Part shown: in pieces, positions 16,311-22,886 of the stretch | Numbering within the stretch: the first letter of the stretch is position 1 | Layout: every line of letters starts with the position of its first letter | Assembly (NCBI RefSeq): GCF_001592305.1 | Contig: NZ_BCWR01000026.1 | Span: forward strand, 1-40,621 | DNA from: Hydrogenophaga taeniospiralis CCUG 15921 | GTDB lineage: Bacteria > Pseudomonadota > Gammaproteobacteria > Burkholderiales > Burkholderiaceae_C | Length of the DNA: 40,621 bases | Direction of reading: 5' to 3' | The notes under the pieces: model-generated | The model's database searches: none | Told to the model about the DNA's origin: nothing | The model's input: the letters and a program-made list of their open reading frames with translations, nothing else | Position numbers and translations under genes: made by a program

Positions 16311-16560
16311 GGCCGCGGTGTAATGACGCCCTTCTTATATGGACTCCTCCCACAAAGGCAAGAATCTGATTGATGTATGGCTGTTGGGGAATCGCCTGCG
16401 GTCGTACATCCGGCATCTGATTGGGACCCTGTCGTGGTTCGGGCCAGCATGGAATCTTCGGAAGCGTCGCGTCAAACAATACAAGCGGCAGGCAAGCTGC
16501 TGGAAGAGTTATTGGCGTCGAGCGGCGAGGGAGGAACCCAGTTGGAGATAATTGGAAGAC
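16311..16560. other. Intergenic stretch with a possible 67-codon ORF
   Basis: About 250 bases before the small barstar gene. One open frame, 16377-16580, encodes a Ser/Glu-rich helix (SRQTIQAAGKLLEELLASS) and overlaps the barstar start in another frame. It could be the 3' remnant of a gene or a chance frame. No promoter or attC box is convincing here. Confidence 0.3.
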
Positions 16561-16836
16561 ATGCAATCCATCGTCGTTGATTGCAGCGCGGTTCATTCGG
16601 AGGTGGACTTCTGGTCTGCCTACGTCCGTGCGACTGAACCAGAAGGTGCTGGCTACTTTGGGCGGAACCTTGATGCGTTCTGGGACGGGCTGAATGGTGG
16701 TCCAGGTTGGCCTGGAGAATGCCAGCTTCGATTCATCAATACCGCACCCCTGCGGTCATTTCGTGGCGGGCTTTTTTTAGAAGCACTCCGCGACATAGCC
16801 AGTCGCTCCACCACAGTGAAGGTGACCGTTGAATAA
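16561..16836 (+). CDS. Barstar-family ribonuclease inhibitor, orphan small form
   Basis: A 91-residue protein of the barstar family, close to the classical 89-90-residue length. It begins with a beta-strand (SIVVDCSAVHS), continues with the diagnostic GYFGRNLDAFWDGLNGG (about 32-48), and ends with an acidic-face helix and strand (SRSTTVKVTVE). Members inhibit barnase-like RNases by plugging the active site. No RNase gene is adjacent, so it may be a stand-alone immunity gene; the RNase at 25959 has its own larger barstar. The start is ambiguous: TTG 16552 has GGAG at a better distance than ATG 16561. Weakly attC-like sequence follows the gene. Confidence 0.82.
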   Translation: MQSIVVDCSAVHSEVDFWSAYVRATEPEGAGYFGRNLDAFWDGLNGGPGWPGECQLRFINTAPLRSFRGGLFLEALRDIASRSTTVKVTVE

Positions 16837-16839
16837 ACC

Positions 16840-16889
16840 CTCTAACCCGCATTTCAGTGGACCGCCTTCGGCGACGACTTGTTTTCAAC
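16840..16889 (+). repeat. attC-like site C (left half only)
   Basis: CTCTAAC followed by CCGCATTTCAGTGGACCGCC and a GCCTTCGGC mini-hairpin looks like the left half of an attC. No GTTRRRY right box follows, so it is degraded or a chance resemblance. Confidence 0.3.
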
Positions 16890-16899
16890 TCCATCCACC

Positions 16900-17418
16900 A
16901 TGAAACACCTACGCGCGCTTGCATTCGCTGCGATCACATGCACTTGGGCGCTGTTCCCGAGCGCGAGAGCCGCGACCCTTGAAACCGAGTTCGTAGACCT
17001 GGAGTTTCCAGGCCAGTGGACGTTCAGGACCGAGCGAGACGGCGTGATGGCCGTCTCGGAAGCCAACGAGAAGGTGTTCATCAGGATCGCCACCATGCCA
17101 AGTGACCTTTCCTTGGGTGACAAGAAAAAGATGTTCGAGAACACTCAAGCAAACATGCAGCGGTACTTGTTCGATGAACCAAAGAAATTGAAGGACGTCC
17201 GCTTCATCGTTCCTCAGACGACGACATCGTTGCCGGGCTCTGTCACTTATAGCGAGATGGTCTACGGGCCCGAGAATGCGACGCTGCTGCTCTCCGTGTT
17301 CACCGCCGTTCGCGGTTACGACTTCATCATCGCTCTGCCAGAGCCCCTTCCTGAGGCGAACGGGCTGCTTGTTGTGGACCAAGTGCGTTCGGCGCTAAAG
17401 AACGCGAAGTGGAAATGA
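16900..17418 (+). CDS. Secreted protein of unknown function
   Basis: A 172-residue protein with a clear Sec signal peptide (KHLRALAFAAITCTWALF, cleavage near ARA-AT at about 25). The mature part is a mixed alpha/beta domain with FPGQWTF near its start and RGYDFIIALPEP near the end, reminiscent of small periplasmic domains that follow lipid or peptidoglycan factors, but I do not recognise a family. ATG 16900 gives the signal peptide directly. It lies between attC-like sites C and D as a single-gene unit; GC is intermediate between core and the 14-16.8-kb stretch. Confidence 0.7.
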   Translation: MKHLRALAFAAITCTWALFPSARAATLETEFVDLEFPGQWTFRTERDGVMAVSEANEKVFIRIATMPSDLSLGDKKKMFENTQANMQRYLFDEPKKLKDVRFIVPQTTTSLPGSVTYSEMVYGPENATLLLSVFTAVRGYDFIIALPEPLPEANGLLVVDQVRSALKNAKWK

Positions 17419-17419
17419 C

Positions 17420-17451
17420 GGCTAACCTGCCACCTATGTCAAACGTCGGGC
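17420..17451 (+). repeat. attC-like site D (internally deleted)
   Basis: GGCTAACCTGCCAC and TGTCAAACGTCGGGC resemble the two ends of an attC (RYYYAAC and GTTGGGC, each with one mismatch) but are only 32 bases apart, so the central arms would be missing. Confidence 0.35.
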
Positions 17452-17473
17452 GTCTTGAGCCGCGGGAGCGATC

Positions 17474-17818
17474 ATGTCCATCACCATGTCCGAAGTAGAA
17501 CAGCGCTTCGCTGCCATCGTTGCCGCGCTATCAGGAGAACCAGGGGTCTCAGTCGGGCAGCGCGGAAGGAAGGGCTTCGGCTCGTCCGCCTTGCAGGTGA
17601 ACGGCAAGATCTTCGCCATGGTTTCCTCCGGGGGTGCGCTCGTGTTGAAGTTGCCGCGGCAACGTGTCGAAGAGCTCGAAACTCGCGGCCTTGGCGAGCG
17701 GTTCGATCCCGGGCACGGTCGCCTCATGAAAGAGTGGCTGGCGCTTCGTCGCACCACAACGGGTGAGTGCCTATCTCTGGCCCGCGAGGCGCTGCAGTTC
17801 GTCAGTGGGGGAACATGA
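17474..17818 (+). CDS. TfoX N-terminal-domain-like small protein
   Basis: A 114-residue protein resembling the stand-alone TfoX N-terminal/YjbR-like fold. The pattern is an N-terminal helix (MSEVEQRFAAIVAAL), a basic turn (GQRGRKGFG) where relatives have a KxMFG motif, a strand hairpin (LQVNGKIFAMV), VLKLPRQRVEEL, and a PGHGRLMKEWLAL segment typical of the family. Such proteins are common and uncharacterised; being without the C-terminal domain it is not a competence regulator. ATG 17474 is about 10 bases after GGGAG. It forms one unit between attC-like sites D and E. Confidence 0.72.
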   Translation: MSITMSEVEQRFAAIVAALSGEPGVSVGQRGRKGFGSSALQVNGKIFAMVSSGGALVLKLPRQRVEELETRGLGERFDPGHGRLMKEWLALRRTTTGECLSLAREALQFVSGGT

Positions 17819-17834
17819 GCGTCTTCCACCGGAC

Positions 17835-17892
17835 GGCGAACCCTTCCATGGAGCGGACGTCTTCCAGCCGCTGCTCATGTCACACGTGAAGC
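17835..17892 (+). repeat. attC-like site E
   Basis: CATGGAGCGG (left) and CCGCTGCTCATG (right) are inverted arms with two extra bases on one side, the asymmetry typical of attC. The right box GTGAAGC is one mismatch from GTTRRRY and stands three bases before the DUF3052 start codon. Confidence 0.42.
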
Positions 17893-17895
17893 CGC

Positions 17896-18315
17896 ATGAA
17901 AGCCCCAGACCCCGCTGGTTACTCTGGAACGCCGCTCTCCAAGAAGCTCGGCATCAAAGAAGCTCATCGCGTGCTGCTGATTGAAGCGCCGAAGAACTAC
18001 GCGAGTCTCTTGGTTCCACTTCCGCCCGCCGTGCAGTTCGTGAGCCAACCCGATTCGACGGTAGATATCGCTCACGTGTTTGTCACTCAGAGAGAAGACC
18101 TGGCAAAGATCCTGAGCGCCCTGCGCAAGAAGCTGAACTCTGACGCAGCACTATGGGTCTCTTGGCCCAAGAAGGCCGCGAAGATTCCCACCACCATCAC
18201 GGAAGACACCATTCGCGAGTTGGCGCTTCCCTTGGGGTTTGTAGACATCAAGGTCTGCGCCGTCACGGAAGTCTGGTCGGGGCTCAAGCTTGTGGTTCGC
18301 AAAGAGCTTCGCTGA
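17896..18315 (+). CDS. DUF3052 family protein
   Basis: A 139-residue protein of the DUF3052 family. Family landmarks are GYSGTPLSKKLGIK at the N-terminus, HVFVTQREDL in the middle, LWVSWPKKAAKI around 94-105 and the very conserved EVWSGLKLVVRKEL at the end. The fold resembles a small Rossmann-like domain without a known substrate. The start is three bases after the right box of attC-like site E, with no ribosome-binding site, as in many integron cassettes. It converges on the minus-strand GFA gene 15 bases away. Confidence 0.92.
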   Translation: MKAPDPAGYSGTPLSKKLGIKEAHRVLLIEAPKNYASLLVPLPPAVQFVSQPDSTVDIAHVFVTQREDLAKILSALRKKLNSDAALWVSWPKKAAKIPTTITEDTIRELALPLGFVDIKVCAVTEVWSGLKLVVRKELR

Positions 18316-18330
18316 GAAGAGGAATGCGGC

Positions 18331-18723
18331 CTACTCCTCCGTGCGGCCCGTGGTTTCCCTATCGTGTTCGTACCGCTTGGCGAGCGGAAAAGGCGGTAGC
18401 CAGGATTCGCGGCGGACGGTCCAGAGTTCGTAGGTCGGCGTGAGCTGGTCCGGGGCATCCAGGGAACCCAGGTTCACTTCGACCTCGTCCCCACTGCGCC
18501 CGAAGACCGACGAGCCGCAGCGGGGGCAGAAGAACCGCCCCTGGTATTCGCGTGCTTCGCCTTCAATCGTCACCGCCTCCTGAGGGAACACCGCGGAGCC
18601 GTGGAACAGGGCCCCGTGGTGTTTGCGGCAGTCCAGACAGTGGCAAAGGCCAACGCGGTAAGGGCGCCCCAACGCCACCAACCTCACGTCGCCACACAGA
18701 CAACCACCCGTGAATCGGTCCAT
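18331..18723 (-). CDS. GFA family zinc-binding protein, minus-strand copy
   Basis: A 130-residue protein of the GFA (glutathione-dependent formaldehyde-activating-like, CENP-V) family. The zinc ligands are explicit: GGCLCGDVRL at the N-terminus, CHCLDCRKHHGALF around 33-46 and FFCPRCGSSVFG around 70-81. Formaldehyde-glutathione activity has been shown for few members, so the substrate is unknown. ATG 18723 follows GAGGAGACC on the minus strand. It is the only minus-strand gene of the accessory block, and a second GFA gene with different sequence lies at 20330. Confidence 0.92.
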   Translation of the reverse strand: MDRFTGGCLCGDVRLVALGRPYRVGLCHCLDCRKHHGALFHGSAVFPQEAVTIEGEAREYQGRFFCPRCGSSVFGRSGDEVEVNLGSLDAPDQLTPTYELWTVRRESWLPPFPLAKRYEHDRETTGRTEE

Positions 18724-18778
18724 GCGGGTCTCCTCAAAGTTTCGCCGTGGAGGAATGGCGTCGAGCGCCTGGTGCATC

Positions 18779-18835
18779 ATGGCAACCGGTTTGCGCCGTC
18801 GGCCTTCCCGGGGCAAGGAAGGTCGGATGTTAGAC
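18779..18835 (+). repeat. attC-like site F
   Basis: Ends in GTTAGAC, a perfect GTTRRRY box, three bases before the membrane-protein ATG. GTCGGCCTTCC and GGAAGGTCGGAT form inverted arms inside. The left box (TGGCAAC) is weak, and the stem could alternatively be a simple hairpin upstream of the GFA gene. Confidence 0.38.
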
Positions 18836-18838
18836 CTC

Positions 18839-19264
18839 ATGAGAGAGACCACAACCGTGGAGTTGTATTCAATGACCGACTCACCAACGATGCGCAAGGT
18901 CTTGTGGATGGGAGCCGCGTTCAACCTGCTGATCGCCCTGATGCTCCTGTTCCCATCGACGCTGGGCGCCTTTGCGGCGCTGCCGCCCGTGGGCTCAGTC
19001 TTCTACCTCTGGATGCTCATCTTCTTTGTCGTTCTGTTCAGCGGCACGTATGTGTGGCTGGCCCTGCAACCCCTCATTTCCCGGCCCGTCGTTGCGCTGG
19101 CGGCCATTGGCAAGACTGGCGTGTTCTTTGTGGCCCTCGCGTGCTTGGTGGGTGGGGACATCCAGCTCAGGACATTTCTCATTACCCTCGGAGACCTTGC
19201 ATTTGCCCTCTATTCCTTTCGGTGGCTGCAATCCACAAAGGCCACGGTGGTAAACACCGCATAA
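18839..19264 (+). CDS. Small polytopic membrane protein, unknown function
   Basis: A 141-residue inner-membrane protein with four predicted helices: KVLWMGAAFNLLIALMLLF, YLWMLIFFVVLFSGTYVWLAL, VVALAAIGKTGVFFVALACL and FLITLGDLAFALYSF. It resembles a widespread four-helix family of uncharacterised membrane proteins, but I cannot name it. ATG 18839 is right behind a GTTAGAC box; an internal ATG (MRKVLW) directly before the first helix is a plausible alternative. It is followed 29 bases later by the DUF1993 gene. Confidence 0.72.
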   Translation: MRETTTVELYSMTDSPTMRKVLWMGAAFNLLIALMLLFPSTLGAFAALPPVGSVFYLWMLIFFVVLFSGTYVWLALQPLISRPVVALAAIGKTGVFFVALACLVGGDIQLRTFLITLGDLAFALYSFRWLQSTKATVVNTA

Positions 19265-19293
19265 GCAACTTGTGTCGCTGCGAAAGTCCCCCA

Positions 19294-19818
19294 ATGCACC
19301 CCTCGCTGTACGAAGCATCGGTTCCCGTATTCCTGTACTACCTCAACCGCCTGACGGGTTTCGTCGAGATGGCCGAGCGCTTTGCGCGAGTGCACGAGCT
19401 CAGCATTTCGGAACTGCTGTCGGCCAAGGTGGCGCCGGACATGCTGCCCTTCGAACGGCAGGTGGTCATCGCAACGAACTTCAGCTTGCGCGCCGCCTTC
19501 CCGCTCGCTGGTGAAGCGATCCCGCCATATGGGGAGTTTCCTGAAACCGCGGCTGGCCTGCGTGACAGAGCAGCGCGCGCTGCGTCACTCTTGCGCTCGT
19601 TGCAACCGCCGCAATTTGCCGGCGCTGAGGCACGCCTGCTGGAAAGCCAGGCCGGTGAAGCACTTGTTCGCCTACCGGCCACCGAGTTTCTGTTCCAGTA
19701 CGCCCTGCCCAACTTCTTCTTTCACGTGACTGCCGCCTATGCGATCCTCCGCAGCCGAGGGGTGCCGCTGGGGAAAGAAGACTTTGACGGCTATCACTCG
19801 TACCCGAGGGGGCCCTGA
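19294..19818 (+). CDS. DUF1993 family protein
   Basis: A 174-residue helical protein of the DUF1993 family, which shares the DinB-like four-helix-bundle fold. Landmarks are SVPVFLYYLNRLTGFVEMAE (about 9-28), KVAPDMLPFERQV, AFPLAGEAIPPYGEFPET and the C-terminal PNFFFHVTAAYAILRSRGVPLGKEDF. No enzymatic activity is known. GC here is closer to the core than in the 14-16.8-kb stretch. No attC-like box separates it from the preceding membrane-protein gene. Confidence 0.92.
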   Translation: MHPSLYEASVPVFLYYLNRLTGFVEMAERFARVHELSISELLSAKVAPDMLPFERQVVIATNFSLRAAFPLAGEAIPPYGEFPETAAGLRDRAARAASLLRSLQPPQFAGAEARLLESQAGEALVRLPATEFLFQYALPNFFFHVTAAYAILRSRGVPLGKEDFDGYHSYPRGP

Positions 19819-19891
19819 CCCGTTCGTGTCCAACCGGTCAGACGGCACATCGCTGCACCCCGGCCCAGCCTCGTAGAAAGAACACCAACCC

Positions 19892-20161
19892 ATGCGCTGG
19901 ATCGCTGTCATCGTTCTCGTCCTGACCCACGTGGCACTGGTTGCCGCGGGCGATGCACTGCCTGCGGCGCTGGCCCCGGTGATCGCCGGCACGCTCTACC
20001 TGCCGCTCTGGCCGCTCTACGCCCTGGGCATGCCCGTCTTCTCACCTGCGGAGTCCGGCGGATGGGCCAGCCCCAATCTGCTGGGCTGGCTCAGTTTCTT
20101 GGCGATATGGTCGCTGCTGTGGTGGCTGGTCGTCGCGCTTGTCCTGCGCGCCCGCCCATGA
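19892..20161 (+). CDS. Small membrane protein, unknown function
   Basis: An 89-residue protein with two or three hydrophobic segments: RWIAVIVLVLTHVALVAAG at the N-terminus, LYLPLWPLYALGMPVF in the middle and WLSFLAIWSLLWWLVVALVL before a short RARP tail. I recognise no family. The stop overlaps by four bases (ATGA) the start of a 31-codon Cys-rich reading frame (see 20158). A perfect GTCCAAC box lies upstream at 19828 without a matching right box. Confidence 0.62.
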   Translation: MRWIAVIVLVLTHVALVAAGDALPAALAPVIAGTLYLPLWPLYALGMPVFSPAESGGWASPNLLGWLSFLAIWSLLWWLVVALVLRARP

Positions 20162-20253
20162 GCTGCGCCATGTGCGGGACAAGCCATGGCCAGCGCTCGC
20201 TTACGAAATGGTGGCCTTTTTACCGCCGCTTTCGGTGCCCCGCCAGCTGCTGA
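20158..20253 (+). CDS. Possible 31-residue Cys-rich micro-ORF
   Basis: Starts inside the stop of the preceding gene (ATGA overlap). It has C3-x2-C6 at the start and C27-x3-C31 at the end, with KWWPFYRRF between, a layout that could hold one zinc. The stop codon lies within the perfect hairpin at 20246. It may be chance in a 168-base spacer. Confidence 0.25.
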   Translation: MSCAMCGTSHGQRSLTKWWPFYRRFRCPASC

Positions 20254-20271
20254 CACTGCGCTGTCAGCAGC
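20246..20271 (+). terminator. Perfect 10-bp hairpin between small membrane gene and GFA gene
   Basis: GCTGCTGACA and TGTCAGCAGC pair perfectly around a six-base loop CTGCGC. There is no following T-run, so intrinsic termination is uncertain; it could be an mRNA stem or a recombination relic. Confidence 0.4.
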
Positions 20272-20329
20272 CTCCGGGCAAGATGGCACCCGCGCCCGAT
20301 GGCGTGCCGTTCTTCACCAAGGAGTCCTC

Positions 20330-20734
20330 ATGCTCAAGACCTACACGGGCAGTTGCCACTGCGGCGCGGTCCGCTTCGAAGCCGACATCGACCTCGCCGC
20401 CGGCACCGGCCGATGCAACTGCTCCATCTGCACCAAGACCAGAAGCTGGGCCGTGATCATCAAGCCCGAGGCGTTTCGCCTCCTGGCCGGCGAGGAGCAG
20501 CTGTCGGACTACCAGTTCGGCACCCGAAGTGGCCATCACCTGTTCTGCAAGAGCTGCGGCGTGCGGCCGTTCGGGCGCGGATACGTGGAGCAGATCGGCG
20601 GTGACTATGTGTCGATCCAGGTGTCCACGCTGGACAATGCGGAACCCGCCGAGCTGATCGAGGCCCCGTTGAAATACGCCGACGGGCGCAACAACAGTTG
20701 GTGGAACGAACCCGCCGAAACGCGGCATCTGTGA
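20330..20734 (+). CDS. GFA family zinc-binding protein, plus-strand copy
   Basis: A 134-residue GFA/CENP-V-type protein. Zinc ligands are GSCHCGAVRFEADI near the N-terminus, CNCSICTKTRSW around 34-45 and FCKSCGVRPFGRG around 75-87; HHLFCK precedes the last pair. It differs clearly from the GFA protein at 18331, so the two are not a recent duplication. ATG 20330 has AAGGAG at good distance. Substrate unknown. A secreted-protein gene starts 16 bases after its stop. Confidence 0.92.
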   Translation: MLKTYTGSCHCGAVRFEADIDLAAGTGRCNCSICTKTRSWAVIIKPEAFRLLAGEEQLSDYQFGTRSGHHLFCKSCGVRPFGRGYVEQIGGDYVSIQVSTLDNAEPAELIEAPLKYADGRNNSWWNEPAETRHL

Positions 20735-20750
20735 ACAGGTGCAAAACTCC

Positions 20751-21113
20751 ATGCGATCCAACCTCATTGCCGCCGCTTTCGTCTTGGCCACTTTCGGCAG
20801 TGCGTTCGCCACCAGCTCCGTTTCATTCGAAGCGCAAGGGTACCTGCTGGATGTCGTGATTGGGGACGACAGCCGGCCAGCCGTGGCAGGCCTCAGCTTT
20901 GCGGCGCCCGGCAGTGTTCGAGGCGTGGAACTCCCCATGCGCCATGTCCGCATTGAGGCCTTCGACACCGCGCAAAAGGTGCTGTTGCTCCGCTTCACGA
21001 ACCCTGGAGATTCGACGCTTCCCCAGGACTTTTCGCTTGGCGTCAGAAACGATGCCGGGGTTCTGCGCATCGAGGGCAAGTCCATCGCCGGTCGTTTCGC
21101 CTGGGGGCTGTAG
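20751..21113 (+). CDS. Small secreted protein, unknown function
   Basis: A 120-residue protein with a signal peptide (RSNLIAAAFVLATFGSAF, cleavage near AFA-TS at about 21). The mature part is beta-rich (SSVSFEAQGYLLDVVIGDDS, then LRIEGKSIAGRFAW). I recognise no family. An alternative GTG at 20739 would add four residues. It is the last unit of the accessory block and is convergent with the second DUF2325-like gene 42 bases away. Confidence 0.6.
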   Translation: MRSNLIAAAFVLATFGSAFATSSVSFEAQGYLLDVVIGDDSRPAVAGLSFAAPGSVRGVELPMRHVRIEAFDTAQKVLLLRFTNPGDSTLPQDFSLGVRNDAGVLRIEGKSIAGRFAWGL

Positions 21114-21155
21114 GGCGTCGTCGTTGGCCAAGACGGCCCGCCCGCACCAGCGCCC

Positions 21156-21623
21156 TCAGCGGTCTGGCAGTTCTGGCGATGCCGAGGGTTCGCTGCGCAG
21201 CTCGCAGGCCTGGCCGGTGCGGCGGCACTGGCCGTCCACTTCCAGCCAGGGGTGGGCGTGGCCCACGCAACCGGTCTGGCAGATCACGGCGTTGGCTTCG
21301 CGCAGCGCTGGGGCCGGCGCGGCAACGGTAGCGGGTGGCCGCATGGCCGTGGCAGGCCGCAGGGCCAGGGTGCCCGCCAGGCGCCGCCCACGAGGCAGCC
21401 CCCACAGCAGGCCGGTGCGCGCCACCACCAGTTGCCCGCGCAGCCGCAGGATTTCGCCTTCGAGCGCCTGCACCTGCAAGGCGTGCGCGCGCAGCAGCTC
21501 GCCCATGCGGTGCTGCAGGCCGGCGAGCAGGCGGGTGAGGGCGCCGTGTTCGCTCACCAGCTCGCACGCCGTAGCGCTGTCGAAGCGGGCCGGGTGTTGG
21601 GCCACGGGTGTGGAATGGGTCAT
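21156..21623 (-). CDS. Short DUF2325-like protein (C-terminal Cys motif only)
   Basis: A 155-residue protein. Residues about 20-70 form a helical/coiled-coil region (TRLLAGLQHRMGELLRAHAL), followed by a basic stretch and an Ala/Pro linker. Residues 109-141 match the second half of the DUF2325 domain of the protein at 6700: C115-x3-C119-x2-H122-x3-W126-x6-C133-x6-C140, with VICQTGC against VICQVGC. The first Rossmann strand of DUF2325 is missing, so this is a minimal form that keeps only the Cys/His motif. ATG 21623 follows GGAAGGAG. It is downstream of another small helical gene and a Fur-like box, next to bacterioferritin. Function unknown. Confidence 0.75.
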   Translation of the reverse strand: MTHSTPVAQHPARFDSATACELVSEHGALTRLLAGLQHRMGELLRAHALQVQALEGEILRLRGQLVVARTGLLWGLPRGRRLAGTLALRPATAMRPPATVAAPAPALREANAVICQTGCVGHAHPWLEVDGQCRRTGQACELRSEPSASPELPDR

Positions 21624-21710
21624 GGAGGCTCCTTCCTGGGTTGGCAACACGTTCTGGCGGGCAGAGGCATCACCAGCAGCGGGTGGCGGTGGAGGGACCG
21701 GACTGCGGCA

Positions 21711-22019
21711 TCACTGCACACTCGCAGCGGCGGGGTGCCACAGCGCGCCTGGCTGCGTTGTCGATGCCTGCTCGATGTCGAGTTGCCAGCGGGTGCGCAG
21801 GTTGGCCAGCGTGGAGCGCATGGCCGGCGAAAGCTGCGGGTGCTCGGAGAGGAAGAACAGGTTGGACACCAGCTTGCGCGCCATCAGCGGGCGGTGCGGG
21901 CAGTCCGGCGCGCTTTGCGCGTAGCCGGTGAGCAGGGCCAGCGTGCCGGCCATCAAGGCCTCGACCGAGGGCAGGGTGTGTTCCTCGTCGCGGGCTTCAC
22001 AGGTGCAGGTTTCCATCAT
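21711..22019 (-). CDS. Small helical protein upstream of the short DUF2325-like gene
   Basis: A 102-residue protein, mostly helical after a Cys-containing start (METCTCEARDEE). It contains LMAGTLALLTGY, LMARKLVSNLFFLSEHPQL and LANLRTRWQLDIE. I do not recognise a named family. Two adjacent ATGs (22019 and 22016) could start it, with GGGAA just upstream. It diverges from bacterioferritin across a region holding a strong Fur-like box, and the short DUF2325-like gene follows 87 bases after it. The arrangement parallels the 8004/6700 gene pair. Confidence 0.7.
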   Translation of the reverse strand: MMETCTCEARDEEHTLPSVEALMAGTLALLTGYAQSAPDCPHRPLMARKLVSNLFFLSEHPQLSPAMRSTLANLRTRWQLDIEQASTTQPGALWHPAAASVQ

Positions 22020-22144
22020 TGATTCCCTTCGTTGCTTGGTTGGGAGCCGCCCGCCGTGGTGCTATGTTGATGCAGGAACGGGGTCCCGGCCGGGGCGCTG
22101 CACACAGAGAATGGACCATGTAAGCGCTGGGAGTCTTGGTGATC

Positions 22145-22166
22145 ATATGAGAATGATTCGCATTCG
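22145..22166. promoter_or_regulatory. Fur-like box between the second DUF2325 module and bacterioferritin
   Basis: TGAGAATGATTCGCATTCG is a strong, nearly palindromic Fur-box match in a 239-base divergent region. From its position it could control both the minus-strand small-protein/DUF2325 pair and the plus-strand bfr gene. Confidence 0.78.
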
Positions 22167-22258
22167 TCAAATGCACTTCACGAACGACCCACACGCGCCC
22201 CGGAACGCAGACAATCGGCTGTCCAGAACCCCCGCCAACCACAAGAAAGGACCCCGCC

Positions 22259-22735
22259 ATGAAAGGTGATCCCCAGGCCATCGCCCATCTGCAGGCCCAG
22301 CTCAAGAACGAGCTGACCGCCATCAACCAGTACTTCGTGCACTACCGCATGCTCAAGCACTGGGGCTTCGACAGGCTGGCGAAGAAGGAGTATTCGGAGT
22401 CCATCGGCGAGATGAAGCACGCCGACTGGCTAATGGACCGCATCTTCATGCTCGACGGCCTGCCCAACCTGCAGGATCTGGGCAAACTCAACATCGCGGA
22501 GACCGTGCCCGAGATACTGGCGAGCGACCTGGCGCTGGAGCGCGGCGCCCAGACCACCATCAAGGACGGCATGGCCCACTGCGAAAGCGTGCGCGACTAC
22601 GTCTCGCGTGACCTGCTGCAGAAGATCCTGGATGACACCGAGGAACACATCGACTTCCTCGAAACCCAGCTCGACCTCATCGACAAGGTGGGGCTGCCCA
22701 ACTACCTGCAAAGCCAGATGGGCGAAGCGAGCTGA
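22259..22735 (+). CDS. bfr: Bacterioferritin, with Thr in place of ferroxidase Glu127
   Basis: A 158-residue bacterioferritin, the standard length, forming a 24-subunit iron-storage shell with intersubunit haem. The haem ligand Met52 (GEMKHAD) is present. Of the di-iron ferroxidase ligands E18, E51, H54, E94, E127 and H130 (E. coli numbering, no gaps needed), all are present except position 127, which is Thr (codon ACC at 22637); Glu follows at 128 and 129. The protein might therefore be a haem-binding, ferroxidase-impaired subunit that relies on a partner ferritin, or may use a neighbouring Glu. ATG 22259 follows AAAGGA at good distance. It is divergent from the short DUF2325 module and followed by bfd. 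Confidence 0.95.
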   Translation: MKGDPQAIAHLQAQLKNELTAINQYFVHYRMLKHWGFDRLAKKEYSESIGEMKHADWLMDRIFMLDGLPNLQDLGKLNIAETVPEILASDLALERGAQTTIKDGMAHCESVRDYVSRDLLQKILDDTEEHIDFLETQLDLIDKVGLPNYLQSQMGEAS

Positions 22736-22752
22736 GGCTGCCTTCCCCCGAG

Positions 22753-22771
22753 CCCCGGCGCGGCGCCGGGG
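22753..22771 (+). terminator. GC hairpin between bfr and bfd
   Basis: CCCCGGCGC and GCGCCGGGG are inverted arms about a one-base centre. There is no U-run; it may pause or partly terminate transcription after bfr, or protect its 3' end. Confidence 0.4.
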
Positions 22772-22831
22772 CGGGCCGGTCCCGGCGGCCCCGCAGGGCA
22801 TGCCCCTGCACCGATCAGTGGTACTTGTTTT

Positions 22832-22857
22832 AATAAATACGATCAATTATCATTTGC
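22832..22857 (+). promoter_or_regulatory. Fur-like box / promoter region of bfd
   Basis: The AT-rich segment AAATACGATCAATTATCATT is a partial match to the Fur consensus in otherwise GC-rich DNA, ending about 30 bases before the bfd start. It fits the known low-iron induction of bfd genes. Confidence 0.6.
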
Positions 22858-22886
22858 AGGCACCTTCAACCCGGAAGCCACCTGCC

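Noticed and set aside
16377..16580. A 67-codon frame before the orphan barstar, considered as a partner RNase
   Set aside because: It has no catalytic Glu/Arg/His pattern of barnase-like RNases, no ribosome-binding site, and overlaps the barstar start.
19828..19880. GTCCAAC box upstream of the 19892 membrane gene as another attC
   Set aside because: No right box and no inverted arms within 100 bases, so the single 7-base match is likely chance.
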